Part shown: positions 34,969 through 43,580 of the stretch, in pieces
Layout of the letters: every line of letters begins with the position of its first letter
How positions within the stretch are numbered: the first letter of the stretch is position 1
Source of the DNA: Vibrio viridaestus
Lineage (GTDB): Bacteria; Pseudomonadota; Gammaproteobacteria; Enterobacterales; Vibrionaceae
Assembly (NCBI RefSeq): GCF_003856525.1
Contig: NZ_RJVQ01000009.1
Location: 62,001 to 126,000 of the forward strand
Length of the DNA: 64,000 nucleotides
Reading direction: 5' to 3'
Made by a program: the position numbers and the translations under genes
Notes under the pieces: model-generated
What the model was told of the DNA's origin: nothing
Seen by the model: the letters and a program-made list of their open reading frames with translations, nothing else
Databases searched by the model: none

Positions 34969-36144
34969 ATGAAAACCAAAGAAAGGCTTAAAACACTCAT
35001 TTCGTACCCAACCGTGTCATCGGATTCAAATCTGGACTTGATCCAGTATGTCGAAAAGGTTTTAGGGCAATACGGGATAGAAACCCATATTGTGTATAAC
35101 GAGCACAAAACCAAAGCAGCGCTTTATGCGGCGATTGGTCCTACCGTTCAGCCTGGGATCGTTCTATCAGGACACACTGACGTCGTGCCTGTAGCTGGTC
35201 AAAACTGGACAGAGGATCCTTTTAAAGCCAGTGAAAAAGATGGCCTCTTATACGGGAGAGGCAGCTGCGATATGAAAGGATTTATCGCGTCTGCGATCAA
35301 CACAATGATCGCGTTTTCGGATAAACCCTTAACGCGTCCGGTACATTTAGCGCTGAGTTTCGATGAGGAGCTGGGCTGCTTAGGCGTGCGCGACCTACTT
35401 GTGCAACTCAAGCAAATTGGCGTTGAGCCTTACCTATGTATTGTCGGTGAACCAACCAGCATGAATATCGCAACAGGGCACAAAGGTAAAACGGCCTATC
35501 GTACTCATTGCTGTGGTGATGAAGGCCACTCTTCACAGGCACCACTGCATACCAATGCGATTTATCTCGCTTGTGACGTGATTAGCTCACTAAGACAATT
35601 ACAGAGCAAACTTATCGAGAGTGGTGCTCACGATGAGGAATACAACATTCCGTATTCAACGGTCCATATCGGCACGATTAACGGTGGTCGCGCTCTCAAT
35701 ATTGTGCCGGGAGAGTGTACGTTTGAATTCGAGATACGGCATTTAGCGCAAGATAATATTGCGAACGAAATCGAGACGATTGTCCATCAGGCTAAAGCTC
35801 TAATCGACTCGATAAAAATTGAACGTAGTGACTCAAAAGCGGCCATCCATTTCGAGTGTTTAACCGATTACCCCGGATTAAATACCGATAAAAATACTCC
35901 CGCAGTAAAGCAGCTTTACTCGCTATCCAGTCCCGAGACAAAACAAATCAAAGTGGCCTTTGGGACGGAAGGAGGTCTCTTCTCCGAGTATCTCTCGGCC
36001 CCAGTGGTTGTTTGTGGTCCCGGTTCAATCGACCAAGCACATAAACCTGATGAATTCGTCTCTCTACAACAGTTAGATCAATGTGACGAATTACTCTCTC
36101 AATTTATTTATGAAACGTGTTATCAACGGAGTGAACATGATTAA
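34969..36144 (+). CDS. M20-family deacylase, acetylornithine deacetylase-like (ArgE/DapE type)
   Basis: A 391-aa zinc amidohydrolase. Metal and catalytic residues are visible: His and Asp in LSGHTDVVPV, Asp in YGRGSCDMKGF, the Glu pair in LSFDEELGCLG, Glu in VGEPTS and the C-terminal His in DQAHKPDEFV. It resembles ArgE, but the location in a transport/oxidation operon, away from arginine genes, suggests a catabolic N-acyl-amine or N-acyl-amino-acid deacylase. It has no obvious ribosome site, so it is probably coupled to the small gene upstream. Its 3' end overlaps gabD by 8 bp. Confidence 0.87.
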   Translation: MKTKERLKTLISYPTVSSDSNLDLIQYVEKVLGQYGIETHIVYNEHKTKAALYAAIGPTVQPGIVLSGHTDVVPVAGQNWTEDPFKASEKDGLLYGRGSCDMKGFIASAINTMIAFSDKPLTRPVHLALSFDEELGCLGVRDLLVQLKQIGVEPYLCIVGEPTSMNIATGHKGKTAYRTHCCGDEGHSSQAPLHTNAIYLACDVISSLRQLQSKLIESGAHDEEYNIPYSTVHIGTINGGRALNIVPGECTFEFEIRHLAQDNIANEIETIVHQAKALIDSIKIERSDSKAAIHFECLTDYPGLNTDKNTPAVKQLYSLSSPETKQIKVAFGTEGGLFSEYLSAPVVVCGPGSIDQAHKPDEFVSLQQLDQCDELLSQFIYETCYQRSEHD

Positions 36145-37606
36145 TCCAACTATCCGCGAGCAGTTATCGAATCCAGTTTTACTGACTGACCGAGCTTATA
36201 TCAATGGCTCTTGGGTCGAATCTGACAATAAGAAGACGATTGATGTTATCAACCCGTCGAATCAACAAGTCATCGCATCAGTTCCTGACCTTTCAGGTGA
36301 ACAAATCCTTTCTTGTATAGAAATGGCTGACAATGCGTGGCGCAGTTGGAAAAAGACCACAGCTGCAGATCGCGCAGCGATGTTGATGACTTGGTATCAC
36401 CTTATGATGGATAATCAGAATGATCTCGGTTTGATCATGACGTTAGAGCAAGGTAAACCTCTAGCCGAAGCCAAAGGTGAAGTCGCCTATGCTGCTAGCT
36501 TTATCAAATGGTTTGCTGAAGAAGCCCGCAGAGTACACGGCGAAACGCACCAGAATCCTTCGTCAGATAGACGAATGATGACCATTAAACAACCTATAGG
36601 TGTCTGTGCGGCAATTACTCCTTGGAACTTTCCGGCTGCAATGATCACACGTAAATGTGCACCTGCAATTGCGGCAGGATGCCCAATAATCGTTAAGCCA
36701 GCGGATCTCACCCCACTCTCAGCGCTTGCTCTAGCTGTTTTAGCCGAAAAGGCGGGTATCCCTGCCGGTATCTTCAATGTCGTGACGGGCGATGCCGCTA
36801 CTGTTGGTGAACAACTAACGGCAAGCCCTACCGTACGAAAAATTACGTTTACCGGCTCAACCCGCGTTGGCAGTTTATTAATGGCACAAAGTGCACCAAC
36901 AATTAAGAGACTCAGTCTTGAACTTGGGGGAAACGCACCCTTTATCGTTTTTGGGGATGCTGATATTCCTCAAGCTGTCGAAGGGCTAATGGCCAGTAAA
37001 TTCCGCAATGCGGGTCAGACTTGCGTCTGTGCGAACCGAGTTCTTGTGCATAATTCTATCTATGACGAATTTACTCAGGCTCTCATGGCTGCCGTCGATA
37101 AACTAAAAATTGGTGATGGTCTGGAAGATGGCGTCACTATCGGTCCATTAATCAATACTGCGGCAGTTGAAAAGGTAAAACGTCACATCGAAGATGCGAC
37201 CAGTAAGGGAGCAGAAATTGCGTATGGAGAAGTACCCGATACCGCCACGCAATTTGTAAAACCAACTATTATGACAAACGTAACGACAGATATGGTGGTC
37301 GCACAGGAGGAAACGTTTGGCCCCCTCGCTCCACTATTCCGCTTTGAAACTGACGAAGAAGCGATAGCCATCGCGAATAGTACACCTTACGGGCTAGGTG
37401 CTTACTATTACACACAAAACTTACAGCGTGCATGGCATGTCGGTGAAGCACTTGAGTTCGGAATGGTCGGATTAAACTCAGGCGTTATTTCAATGGACTC
37501 CGCGCCATTTGGTGGAATAAAACTGTCGGGACTGGGTCGCGAAGGCTCTAATCTCGGTATTGAAGAATACCTAGAAGTGAAATCCTGGCATATGGGCGGA
37601 TTTTAA
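36137..37606 (+). CDS. gabD: Succinate-semialdehyde dehydrogenase, NAD(P)+ (GabD type)
   Basis: Oxidises succinate semialdehyde, the product of GABA transamination, to succinate. The 489-aa protein has ITPWNFPAAMITRK, FTGSTRVG, the catalytic Glu in LELGGNAPF and the catalytic Cys C296 in GQTCVCANR, where the CxC pair is typical of GabD. The start is ATG 36137 with GGAG upstream; the longer frame from 36083 lies inside the deacylase gene. Related aminobutyraldehyde dehydrogenases are an alternative. A gabT gene follows at 40365. Confidence 0.92.
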   Translation: MINPTIREQLSNPVLLTDRAYINGSWVESDNKKTIDVINPSNQQVIASVPDLSGEQILSCIEMADNAWRSWKKTTAADRAAMLMTWYHLMMDNQNDLGLIMTLEQGKPLAEAKGEVAYAASFIKWFAEEARRVHGETHQNPSSDRRMMTIKQPIGVCAAITPWNFPAAMITRKCAPAIAAGCPIIVKPADLTPLSALALAVLAEKAGIPAGIFNVVTGDAATVGEQLTASPTVRKITFTGSTRVGSLLMAQSAPTIKRLSLELGGNAPFIVFGDADIPQAVEGLMASKFRNAGQTCVCANRVLVHNSIYDEFTQALMAAVDKLKIGDGLEDGVTIGPLINTAAVEKVKRHIEDATSKGAEIAYGEVPDTATQFVKPTIMTNVTTDMVVAQEETFGPLAPLFRFETDEEAIAIANSTPYGLGAYYYTQNLQRAWHVGEALEFGMVGLNSGVISMDSAPFGGIKLSGLGREGSNLGIEEYLEVKSWHMGGF

Positions 37607-37621
37607 GTTCGATCTAAATAG

Positions 37622-37648
37622 AAAAAGGGAACCCTCGGTTCCCTTTTT
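37622..37648. terminator. Bidirectional terminator between gabD and rhlE
   Basis: AAAAAGGGAACC and GGTTCCCTTTTT form a perfect 12-bp stem around CTC. A-run and T-run flank both sides, so it serves both converging transcripts. Confidence 0.92.
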
Positions 37649-37658
37649 AAATGGACAG

Positions 37659-39017
37659 CTAGTTTGCTTTCGCCGCATTCGTTTTTGGTTTCGAGAGACC
37701 AAAGTTTCGACGTTTTTTTTGCGTAGGTTTAGACGCACTGTTAGCACTAGAAGCCGGTTTACCCGATGGTTTTTTAGCTTTTGTTTTACTTACCGATGGT
37801 GCTGATGACACTTGCGTTTTCTTTGGCTTTTTCGGTTTTTTCGGCTTCATTGCTCGGGTATCCAATTTAGACTCAGGTAACGGGTTACCTGGTTTAAAAC
37901 CGTCTAATTCAATACGCGGCAATAAGGTTTGAGTTAAACGTTCAATCGCAAAGAGTTCTGGCGCTTCAATGGCAGAAACCAGAGAAAATGCTTTACCTAC
38001 CTCACCTGCTCTACCGGTACGGCCAATACGATGGACATAATCTTCAGCGACTTTAGGTAATTCAAAATTGACAACCTGAGGAAGTTGCGGAATATCAATA
38101 CCACGAGCTGCGATATCTGTCGCGACTAGAACACGGATCTCTCCGGATTTAAAATCAGCTAGCGCTCGTGTGCGTGCTCCCTGACTCTTATTGCCGTGGA
38201 TGGCAGCAGCAGAAATTTTTGAATCATTCAAAAATGTTGCAAGTCGATTGGCTCCGTGCTTAGTTTTTGTAAATACCAATACCTGTTGCCAATTACCGTC
38301 ATTGATAAGCTTAACCAGCATTGGTGCTTTCTTTTTCACATCCGCAGGATAAATTGACTGCTCAACCGTTCGTGCAGTCGAGTTTGCTGGGCTGACCGAG
38401 ATCTCAACTGGGTTATTCACTAATGTCTTAGCGAGTTGACGAATTTCAGCAGAAAACGTTGCCGAGAATAGTAGGTTCTGGCGCTTCTTAGGTAATAATT
38501 CAAGAATCTTACGAATATCACGAATAAAGCCCATATCAAGCATACGATCAGCTTCATCCAGTACAAACACTTCAAGTTGATCAAACTTGACCGCATTTTG
38601 TTGATATAAGTCGAGTAAACGTCCTGGTGTCGCCACCAAAATATCCGCGCCTTTACGTAAACGCAACATTTGTGGATTGATCTTCACGCCACCAAATACA
38701 ACTGCGCTGGTCAACGGTAGATGACGACTATAGGTCACAACATTTTCTTGAATTTGCGCTGCCAGTTCGCGAGTTGGCGTTAGGACAAGTGCCCTAACCT
38801 GGTTTCCTCGCACTTTCGGACCGTTTGATAGCCGTTCTAAAATCGGAAGCGTAAATCCTGCCGTTTTACCTGTACCAGTCTGCGCCGCAGCCATAACATC
38901 ATGACCTTCAATAACGGAAGGGATTGCCTGCTCTTGAATTGGTGAGGGCGTGTCATAGCCCTTTTCTTGAATTGCTTTTAGAATTGGCGCGGAAAGTCCC
39001 AGTGAGGTAAAACCCAT
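37659..39017 (-). CDS. rhlE: ATP-dependent RNA helicase, DEAD-box, RhlE type
   Basis: A 452-aa RNA helicase. In order it shows a Q-motif region ([11 protein letters not shown]), Walker [34 protein letters not shown], the DEAD box, SAT, then the second RecA domain with [12 protein letters not shown] and [11 protein letters not shown] basic Lys/Pro/Ser-rich tail of about 70 residues follows, typical of RhlE. It acts on structured RNA in ribosome assembly and mRNA decay. Confidence 0.9.
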   Translation of the reverse strand: MGFTSLGLSAPILKAIQEKGYDTPSPIQEQAIPSVIEGHDVMAAAQTGTGKTAGFTLPILERLSNGPKVRGNQVRALVLTPTRELAAQIQENVVTYSRHLPLTSAVVFGGVKINPQMLRLRKGADILVATPGRLLDLYQQNAVKFDQLEVFVLDEADRMLDMGFIRDIRKILELLPKKRQNLLFSATFSAEIRQLAKTLVNNPVEISVSPANSTARTVEQSIYPADVKKKAPMLVKLINDGNWQQVLVFTKTKHGANRLATFLNDSKISAAAIHGNKSQGARTRALADFKSGEIRVLVATDIAARGIDIPQLPQVVNFELPKVAEDYVHRIGRTGRAGEVGKAFSLVSAIEAPELFAIERLTQTLLPRIELDGFKPGNPLPESKLDTRAMKPKKPKKPKKTQVSSAPSVSKTKAKKPSGKPASSANSASKPTQKKRRNFGLSKPKTNAAKAN

Positions 39018-39040
39018 ATTTTGTTCTCGATTGTTCTAGT

Positions 39041-39070
39041 AAAAAGAATTCACTTCTTATAGGAAGTGAA
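39041..39070 (-). terminator. Hairpin and T-run in the rhlE leader
   Basis: On the minus strand TTCACTTC and GAAGTGAA form an 8-bp stem with a 6-nt loop, followed by TTCTTTTT. It ends about 25 nt before the rhlE start. It may be the terminator of the upstream dehydrogenase gene or an attenuator in the rhlE leader. Confidence 0.5.
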
Positions 39071-39160
39071 AAGTGCGCCATTCTGCGGCCTTTACTCTCT
39101 AGCCGCAACCATTAATTGCGGTCGACAGAGAATTAATACCAATTGAGGGCACTAATAGAC

Positions 39161-40096
39161 TCAATATCCCTGCTCGCGCGAAACCAATCCCGCAGGTTTA
39201 TCCCCTTTTTGCCATTCGAGTAAGCTTTTTAAAAAGGTTTCGTAACCTGATTGGGAGCGTGTCACACCAGCAATATGCGGTGTAATAAGAACACTGGGAT
39301 GATGCCACAATGCGCTCTGTTCATCGAGTGGCTCTTCATTGGTCACATCTAAAATGGCATTAGAGAGGATTCCTGCATCCAGAGCATTTAGCAGTTCAAC
39401 CTCATTTACATGTTCTCCTCGCCCAATATTGATAATTGCAGCACCTGTTTTCATTTTACTAAACAAGTCTGAATTAAAAATGTGACGCGTTTTATCCGTT
39501 AAGGGTAGCACGCAAATAATAATATCCAGCGGCTCAAGGAACGCGAAAAGATCTTGTTCACCGAAGCATTCAACACCGTCGATTGAACGCAACGAGCGAG
39601 ACCAACCACTCAGTGAAAAATTAAATGGCTTGAGTCTTTCAATAATTTTGCAACCTTGTTGCCCCAATCCCATGATACCAACATTCATTTTATTTGCCGT
39701 TTTAACGTAACGGGGAGACCACTGTTTGTCTTGCTGACATTGCTGAAAGTATGGAAGCTGTCGGTATAGCATTAATGTCGACATCACTGCATATTCTGCT
39801 AATTGATTGGATAAATCGTCATCAATCATACGAACAACGTCAATATGTGAAGGAATAAGTGAGAAATCAATCTGATCGATTCCTGCAGACACCGTAAATA
39901 TAGCCTTCAGATTAGGAAGCTGTTCAAGTAAACCTTGTGGAATTTTCCACACAACCAACACGTCTATTGCATTTAAATCTGTCTCTTCGGGCCAAACGTT
40001 GAATAGGATATTAGGGTGATCTTGTTCGATTCCCTTTTGCCAATGGCGTCCACGTTTTTCCTCAGAATAGTACAAGACATTTAACGTATTACTCAT
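39161..40096 (-). CDS. D-2-hydroxyacid dehydrogenase (GhrA-like glyoxylate/hydroxypyruvate reductase)
   Basis: A 311-aa NAD(P)H-dependent reductase of the D-isomer 2-hydroxyacid family. It has the Rossmann motif GLGQQGCKIIERL, catalytic Arg in INIGRGEHVNE, catalytic Glu in NEEPLDEQSALW and catalytic His in LITPHIAG. Length and sequence fit GhrA, which reduces glyoxylate and hydroxypyruvate. Substrate is inferred. The start is ATG 40096 after GGAAG. It is divergent from gabT. Confidence 0.83.
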   Translation of the reverse strand: MSNTLNVLYYSEEKRGRHWQKGIEQDHPNILFNVWPEETDLNAIDVLVVWKIPQGLLEQLPNLKAIFTVSAGIDQIDFSLIPSHIDVVRMIDDDLSNQLAEYAVMSTLMLYRQLPYFQQCQQDKQWSPRYVKTANKMNVGIMGLGQQGCKIIERLKPFNFSLSGWSRSLRSIDGVECFGEQDLFAFLEPLDIIICVLPLTDKTRHIFNSDLFSKMKTGAAIINIGRGEHVNEVELLNALDAGILSNAILDVTNEEPLDEQSALWHHPSVLITPHIAGVTRSQSGYETFLKSLLEWQKGDKPAGLVSREQGY

Positions 40097-40210
40097 GAAA
40101 CTTCCTTTCCTTGTTTGGTTTAAGACTCACTCCATTATGTAGAAACAGCCGCATAATCTGCGTTGTATAAGAGGTGTCAATCGGTAGAAAAGTGAACCAT
40201 ATGCAAGTGA

Positions 40211-40229
40211 AAAAGCAGACTCTGCTTTT
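40211..40229. repeat. 19-bp near-perfect palindrome between ghrA-like gene and gabT
   Basis: AAAAGCAGA, a single C, then TCTGCTTTT. It lies in the 268-bp divergent region, about 115 bp before the ghrA-like gene and 135 bp before gabT. The ends are T-rich in both directions, so it could act as a weak bidirectional terminator or as an operator. Confidence 0.4.
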
Positions 40230-40364
40230 ACGATAAAACCTGCTGTTTGCAGCTAATAAAACAGCGGATTATGAACATATAACAGGTAAATTAAGCGTCC
40301 TACACTGACTAAAAATGGTAGTTTTTTCAATAGGAATTTTTATTACTATGGAAAGGTAACCATT

Positions 40365-41660
40365 ATGAACACAGATAACTCTCAAACTCAGGCTTTACTC
40401 GAAGCGAAACAGCAACATGTACCCAGAGGTCTGGTTAATGCCCATCCTGTCACGTTAGATAGAGCACAGGGTGCTGAGTTGTGGGATCTGGACGGTAATC
40501 GTTTTCTTGATTTTGTTGGCGGTATCGGTGTTCTCAACATTGGTCATAATCATCCTGCTGTCGTTGACGCGGTCACGACGCAGTTGACTAAAGTATCACA
40601 CGCCTGTGCTCAGGTTACGGTCTATGAACCGTATCTCGATGTCGCTAAAAAGCTCAATCAATTAGTGGGTCAAGGCGATCACTTCAAAACGGTCCTACTC
40701 TCCTCAGGAGCTGAAGCGGTTGAAAATGCCGTCAAAATCGCGCGCGGCTATACTAATCGTCCCGCCGTCATTTCATTCAAAGGTGGCTTTCATGGAAGGA
40801 CATTGCTTGGAAGTACCTTAACGGGTATGAGCGAGCCTTATAAGCAAAATTTTGGTCCTATGGCTGGAGAAATATACCATGCAACTTACCCAAATGAATT
40901 CCGAGGCATCAGTGTCGAGGATGCACTAACGTCTATAGACGATATTTTCACTTCAGTCGTCACTCCAGATAGAGTTGCTGCGATCATCGTTGAGTCGGTA
41001 CAAGGAGACGGTGGATTTCTTGCGGCTCCAGCTTCGTTTTTACAACAATTACGTGAATTAACGGAACAATATGGCATTGTTCTGATTTGCGATGAAATTC
41101 AGGCTGGTTTTGGCCGTACAGGAAAAATGTTTGGCTACGAACATGCGGGAATTAAACCTGACCTCGTCACTACAGCTAAGAGTCTTGCTGGCGGATTCCC
41201 ACTTTCAGCTGTTGTTGGCAAGGCGGACATTATGGATGGTCCGAAGCCAGGAGGCCTTGGTGGCACGTATGGGGGTAATGCTATCGCCTGTGCAGCAGCA
41301 TCTGCCGTCATCGATCTTTATACCAAAGATGACTCATTGTTGGCACTTGCACGTCAGCGAGGTCATTTCTTCGAAGAAGGCCTACTCGCATTAAAACATC
41401 AATTCAGCAAAATCGCAGACGTCCGTGGACTGGGCTTTATGCTTGCAATTGAAATTGTTTCCGACAGTGATACCGCTCAGGAAAATGCGGCACTCGTTCA
41501 AGACTTAATTGATGAATGCCGTCGCCAGGGATTACTCGTAATCAAATGCGGTACACAGCGCAACGTTATCCGTTTTCTGCCACCATTAAATACGTCAGAA
41601 TCCATCTTAAGTGAAGCTCTGACTATGTTACGAGATGCTTGTAAAATCGTTCTTGGATAG
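40365..41660 (+). CDS. gabT: 4-aminobutyrate aminotransferase
   Basis: Class III PLP aminotransferase of 431 aa converting GABA and 2-oxoglutarate to succinate semialdehyde and glutamate. Motifs: FVGGIGVLNIGHNHP, SSGAEAVENAVKIAR, GRTLLGSTLTGM, ICDEIQAGFGRTG, and the PLP lysine K272 in TTAKSLAGGF. The GabD partner is nearby at 36137-37606. Related enzymes acting on 5-aminovalerate or putrescine cannot be excluded. It has its own promoter region and a GAAAGG ribosome site. Confidence 0.93.
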   Translation: MNTDNSQTQALLEAKQQHVPRGLVNAHPVTLDRAQGAELWDLDGNRFLDFVGGIGVLNIGHNHPAVVDAVTTQLTKVSHACAQVTVYEPYLDVAKKLNQLVGQGDHFKTVLLSSGAEAVENAVKIARGYTNRPAVISFKGGFHGRTLLGSTLTGMSEPYKQNFGPMAGEIYHATYPNEFRGISVEDALTSIDDIFTSVVTPDRVAAIIVESVQGDGGFLAAPASFLQQLRELTEQYGIVLICDEIQAGFGRTGKMFGYEHAGIKPDLVTTAKSLAGGFPLSAVVGKADIMDGPKPGGLGGTYGGNAIACAAASAVIDLYTKDDSLLALARQRGHFFEEGLLALKHQFSKIADVRGLGFMLAIEIVSDSDTAQENAALVQDLIDECRRQGLLVIKCGTQRNVIRFLPPLNTSESILSEALTMLRDACKIVLG

Positions 41661-41666
41661 TGCTTA

Positions 41667-41711
41667 CACCATTATAGGCTCCAATCACCAATGTCTATAA
41701 TGGTGCATTTT
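41667..41711 (+). terminator. Long hairpin between gabT and the second HAD gene
   Basis: CACCATTATAG (41667-41677) and CTATAATGGTG (41695-41705) form a perfect 11-bp stem with a 17-nt loop, followed by CATTTTG. This is a plausible weak terminator or attenuator limiting expression of the downstream gene. Confidence 0.55.
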
Positions 41712-41747
41712 GAATGTTTTAGTGCACAAAAAAGAAAGGATTCTTCT

Positions 41748-42407
41748 ATGGATATAACTACCTTTGACACATTAATCATCGATTGTGACGGTATTCTTGT
41801 TAATCACTACCAAGGTATATTGAATAAAATTTATGAATTACAAAAGAATCTACCGCAGGATATACCGTATCAGGAATCAGTCATTCATCAGTACTTGAAA
41901 CACTATTATAATTTATCAGATTCGATTTACGAAAATGGCTTCTGTGTTACTCATTGTTTTAGTTTTCAGACCTTAATGAATGAACTCAAAGCGACATCCA
42001 ACTGGAAACACACCTTTCAATTTGGTCGTGCAGTCAATCAATGGCCGATGTATGAGGATGCTTACGGAGCCTTACACTATCTTAAGAAGTTCTATCGAGT
42101 ACTCATTCGTTGTGATCGTGAACCAGAAGATATCCCTCAAATAATCAAGAGCCTAGCGATTACAGAACACGAACTCATTATCCGAGAACATTTTGATTCT
42201 GATTTGAGTAATACAATCAGATCACTCGGATTAAATACACATACCACACTGTTATTAACCAATCCTCACCTTGCTGAATTAACTCAATTTCCTAACACAC
42301 GAGTCATTCATAGAAGTGCTGTATTTTTACCAGAAAACGCTAACCGTGAATCATTAGCCAAGTTCGTGTTAGAGCATCAGACTGCCCTGAGGAGTTCATG
42401 GCATTAA
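41748..42407 (+). CDS. HAD-superfamily protein, divergent
   Basis: A 219-aa protein beginning with a HAD motif I: IIDCDGILVNHY, with D12 and D14 in place. The rest is weakly conserved: motif II may be in VLIRCDREP, and motif IV, normally an acidic pair, is not clear (LLLTNPHLAEL). It may be a HAD phosphatase with unusual substrate or one that has lost activity. It is a different subfamily from the HAD gene at 27364. The start is ATG 41748 seven bases after AAAGGA. It lies between gabT and an Lrp-type regulator. Confidence 0.7.
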   Translation: MDITTFDTLIIDCDGILVNHYQGILNKIYELQKNLPQDIPYQESVIHQYLKHYYNLSDSIYENGFCVTHCFSFQTLMNELKATSNWKHTFQFGRAVNQWPMYEDAYGALHYLKKFYRVLIRCDREPEDIPQIIKSLAITEHELIIREHFDSDLSNTIRSLGLNTHTTLLLTNPHLAELTQFPNTRVIHRSAVFLPENANRESLAKFVLEHQTALRSSWH

Positions 42408-42458
42408 ATATGCTTTAGTCTTGCATCGTCCACAACTCATAATATTAAGGATAATTAT

Positions 42459-42962
42459 ATGGATTCAGATATGAGGCTTGACCGCATCGATATTAATATA
42501 TTGACTCAACTGCAAAAAAATGGACGAATGACCAACGTGAAACTGGCTGATGCTGTTGGTCTATCTGCAAGCCCTTGCTTACAACGGGTTAAAAGACTAG
42601 AACGCTGTGGATACATTCAAAACTACAAAGCATTTCTCAATCTGTCTAAAATCACGGAGTTTGTAACCGTCTATACGGAAGTTTATATTAACGGTCATAA
42701 GCGAGAAGACTTCATCAAATTTGAAAAGTCGATGAAGAATATTGATGAGGTAATGGAGTGCCATCTGATCAGTGGCGGTTATGACTATTTAGTGCGGTTT
42801 GTCACTCGCAATATTGCCCATTATCAGGAAGTCATCGAGCGACTTGTCGACAGTGACATCGGCATATCGAAATACTTTAGCTATATCGTCATCAAGTCGC
42901 CTGTCATTAAGGACGATATGCCTCTGCAGCGTCTTCTTGATCACCAAACCAGCGCGATGTAA
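42459..42962 (+). CDS. Lrp/AsnC-family transcriptional regulator
   Basis: A 167-aa regulator. The N-terminal helix-turn-helix reads LDRIDINILTQLQKNGRM then LADAVGLSASPCLQRVKRLE; the C-terminal ligand-binding RAM domain contains CHLISGGYDYLVRF. It presumably senses an amino acid or amine and controls the adjacent gabT/HAD genes (inference from position). An ATG at 42471 is an alternative start; 42459 is preferred for its AAGGA. Confidence 0.9.
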   Translation: MDSDMRLDRIDINILTQLQKNGRMTNVKLADAVGLSASPCLQRVKRLERCGYIQNYKAFLNLSKITEFVTVYTEVYINGHKREDFIKFEKSMKNIDEVMECHLISGGYDYLVRFVTRNIAHYQEVIERLVDSDIGISKYFSYIVIKSPVIKDDMPLQRLLDHQTSAM

Positions 42963-42975
42963 ATCAAGTCTTAAC

Positions 42976-43004
42976 TTGACACACCTCGTCGTCAACGTCA
43001 TAAC
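42976..43004 (+). promoter_or_regulatory. Candidate promoter of the 181-aa protein gene
   Basis: TTGACA at 42976-42981 and CATAAC at 42999-43004, spacer 17 bp. The -35 is perfect, the -10 is weak. It overlaps a small inverted repeat TCAAGT/ACTTGA at its upstream edge. Confidence 0.35.
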
Positions 43005-43030
43005 AGTGTGATTATGATATTGGAGGTGTC

Positions 43031-43576
43031 ATGGCTATTTTTAGACGTTTACGCAAATCTTTGTGGCTACTCATTTCGCTCGTTCTACTCATTCTCAATA
43101 TCGCAACTATTGTGAACGCCAAATTCTACGACTTTCTATTTGATATGGCCTCGCACATCACCCCGCCTTCTCTGCTTACAAAAAGTAAAAGCACACAAGT
43201 AAAAAATTTACGCTCAGAGCGCACTGCGTTATCACGCCAAAACAAGTTATTAGTTGAAGAAAGACGGGTGCGTAAAGCCAAATTTGCGCAGGCGAAAACC
43301 ATATCAAAACGTATCTCTCGTCGGGTTGTTAAAACTGTCGGGGTGAATATGTCCTCCATTATCGGTGAATCGATTCCCTATATTGGGATTGGCGTGATTC
43401 TATCGGTTACCGCGTCGGATATATACGACGGATGCCAAACCATTAAAGATACCAACCAGTTGTTGACGCTGTTTGGTGAAGAAAACGAAATCGAGCATGA
43501 AAACGAAGTTTGCGGTATGACTATACCGAGCATTGATGACGTAAAAAATAAAATAAAATCTTTTGGCTCTGAGTGA
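43031..43576 (+). CDS. Membrane-anchored coiled-coil protein of unknown function
   Basis: A 181-aa protein I do not recognise. Residues about 10-30 form a membrane helix (LWLLISLVLLILNIATIV). Residues 50-105 are strongly basic and helical with likely coiled coil (SERTALSRQNKLLVEERR). A second hydrophobic stretch lies near 112-132 (IPYIGIGVILSVTASDIY), and the tail is acidic (FGEENEIEHENEVC). The start is well supported by TTGGAGGTGTC. It ends 4 bp before an EamA transporter gene and is probably co-transcribed with it. Confidence 0.75.
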   Translation: MAIFRRLRKSLWLLISLVLLILNIATIVNAKFYDFLFDMASHITPPSLLTKSKSTQVKNLRSERTALSRQNKLLVEERRVRKAKFAQAKTISKRISRRVVKTVGVNMSSIIGESIPYIGIGVILSVTASDIYDGCQTIKDTNQLLTLFGEENEIEHENEVCGMTIPSIDDVKNKIKSFGSE

Positions 43577-43580
43577 AACC

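Noticed and set aside
27364-42962. Ectoine degradation cluster (doeA-doeB-doeC-doeD with a DoeX-type Lrp regulator)
   Set aside because: An M20 deacylase, an aldehyde dehydrogenase, a class III aminotransferase and an Lrp regulator are all present, but the diagnostic M24-type ectoine hydrolase DoeA is missing, the dehydrogenase is GabD-like with a CxC active site, and the transporter is of peptide type.
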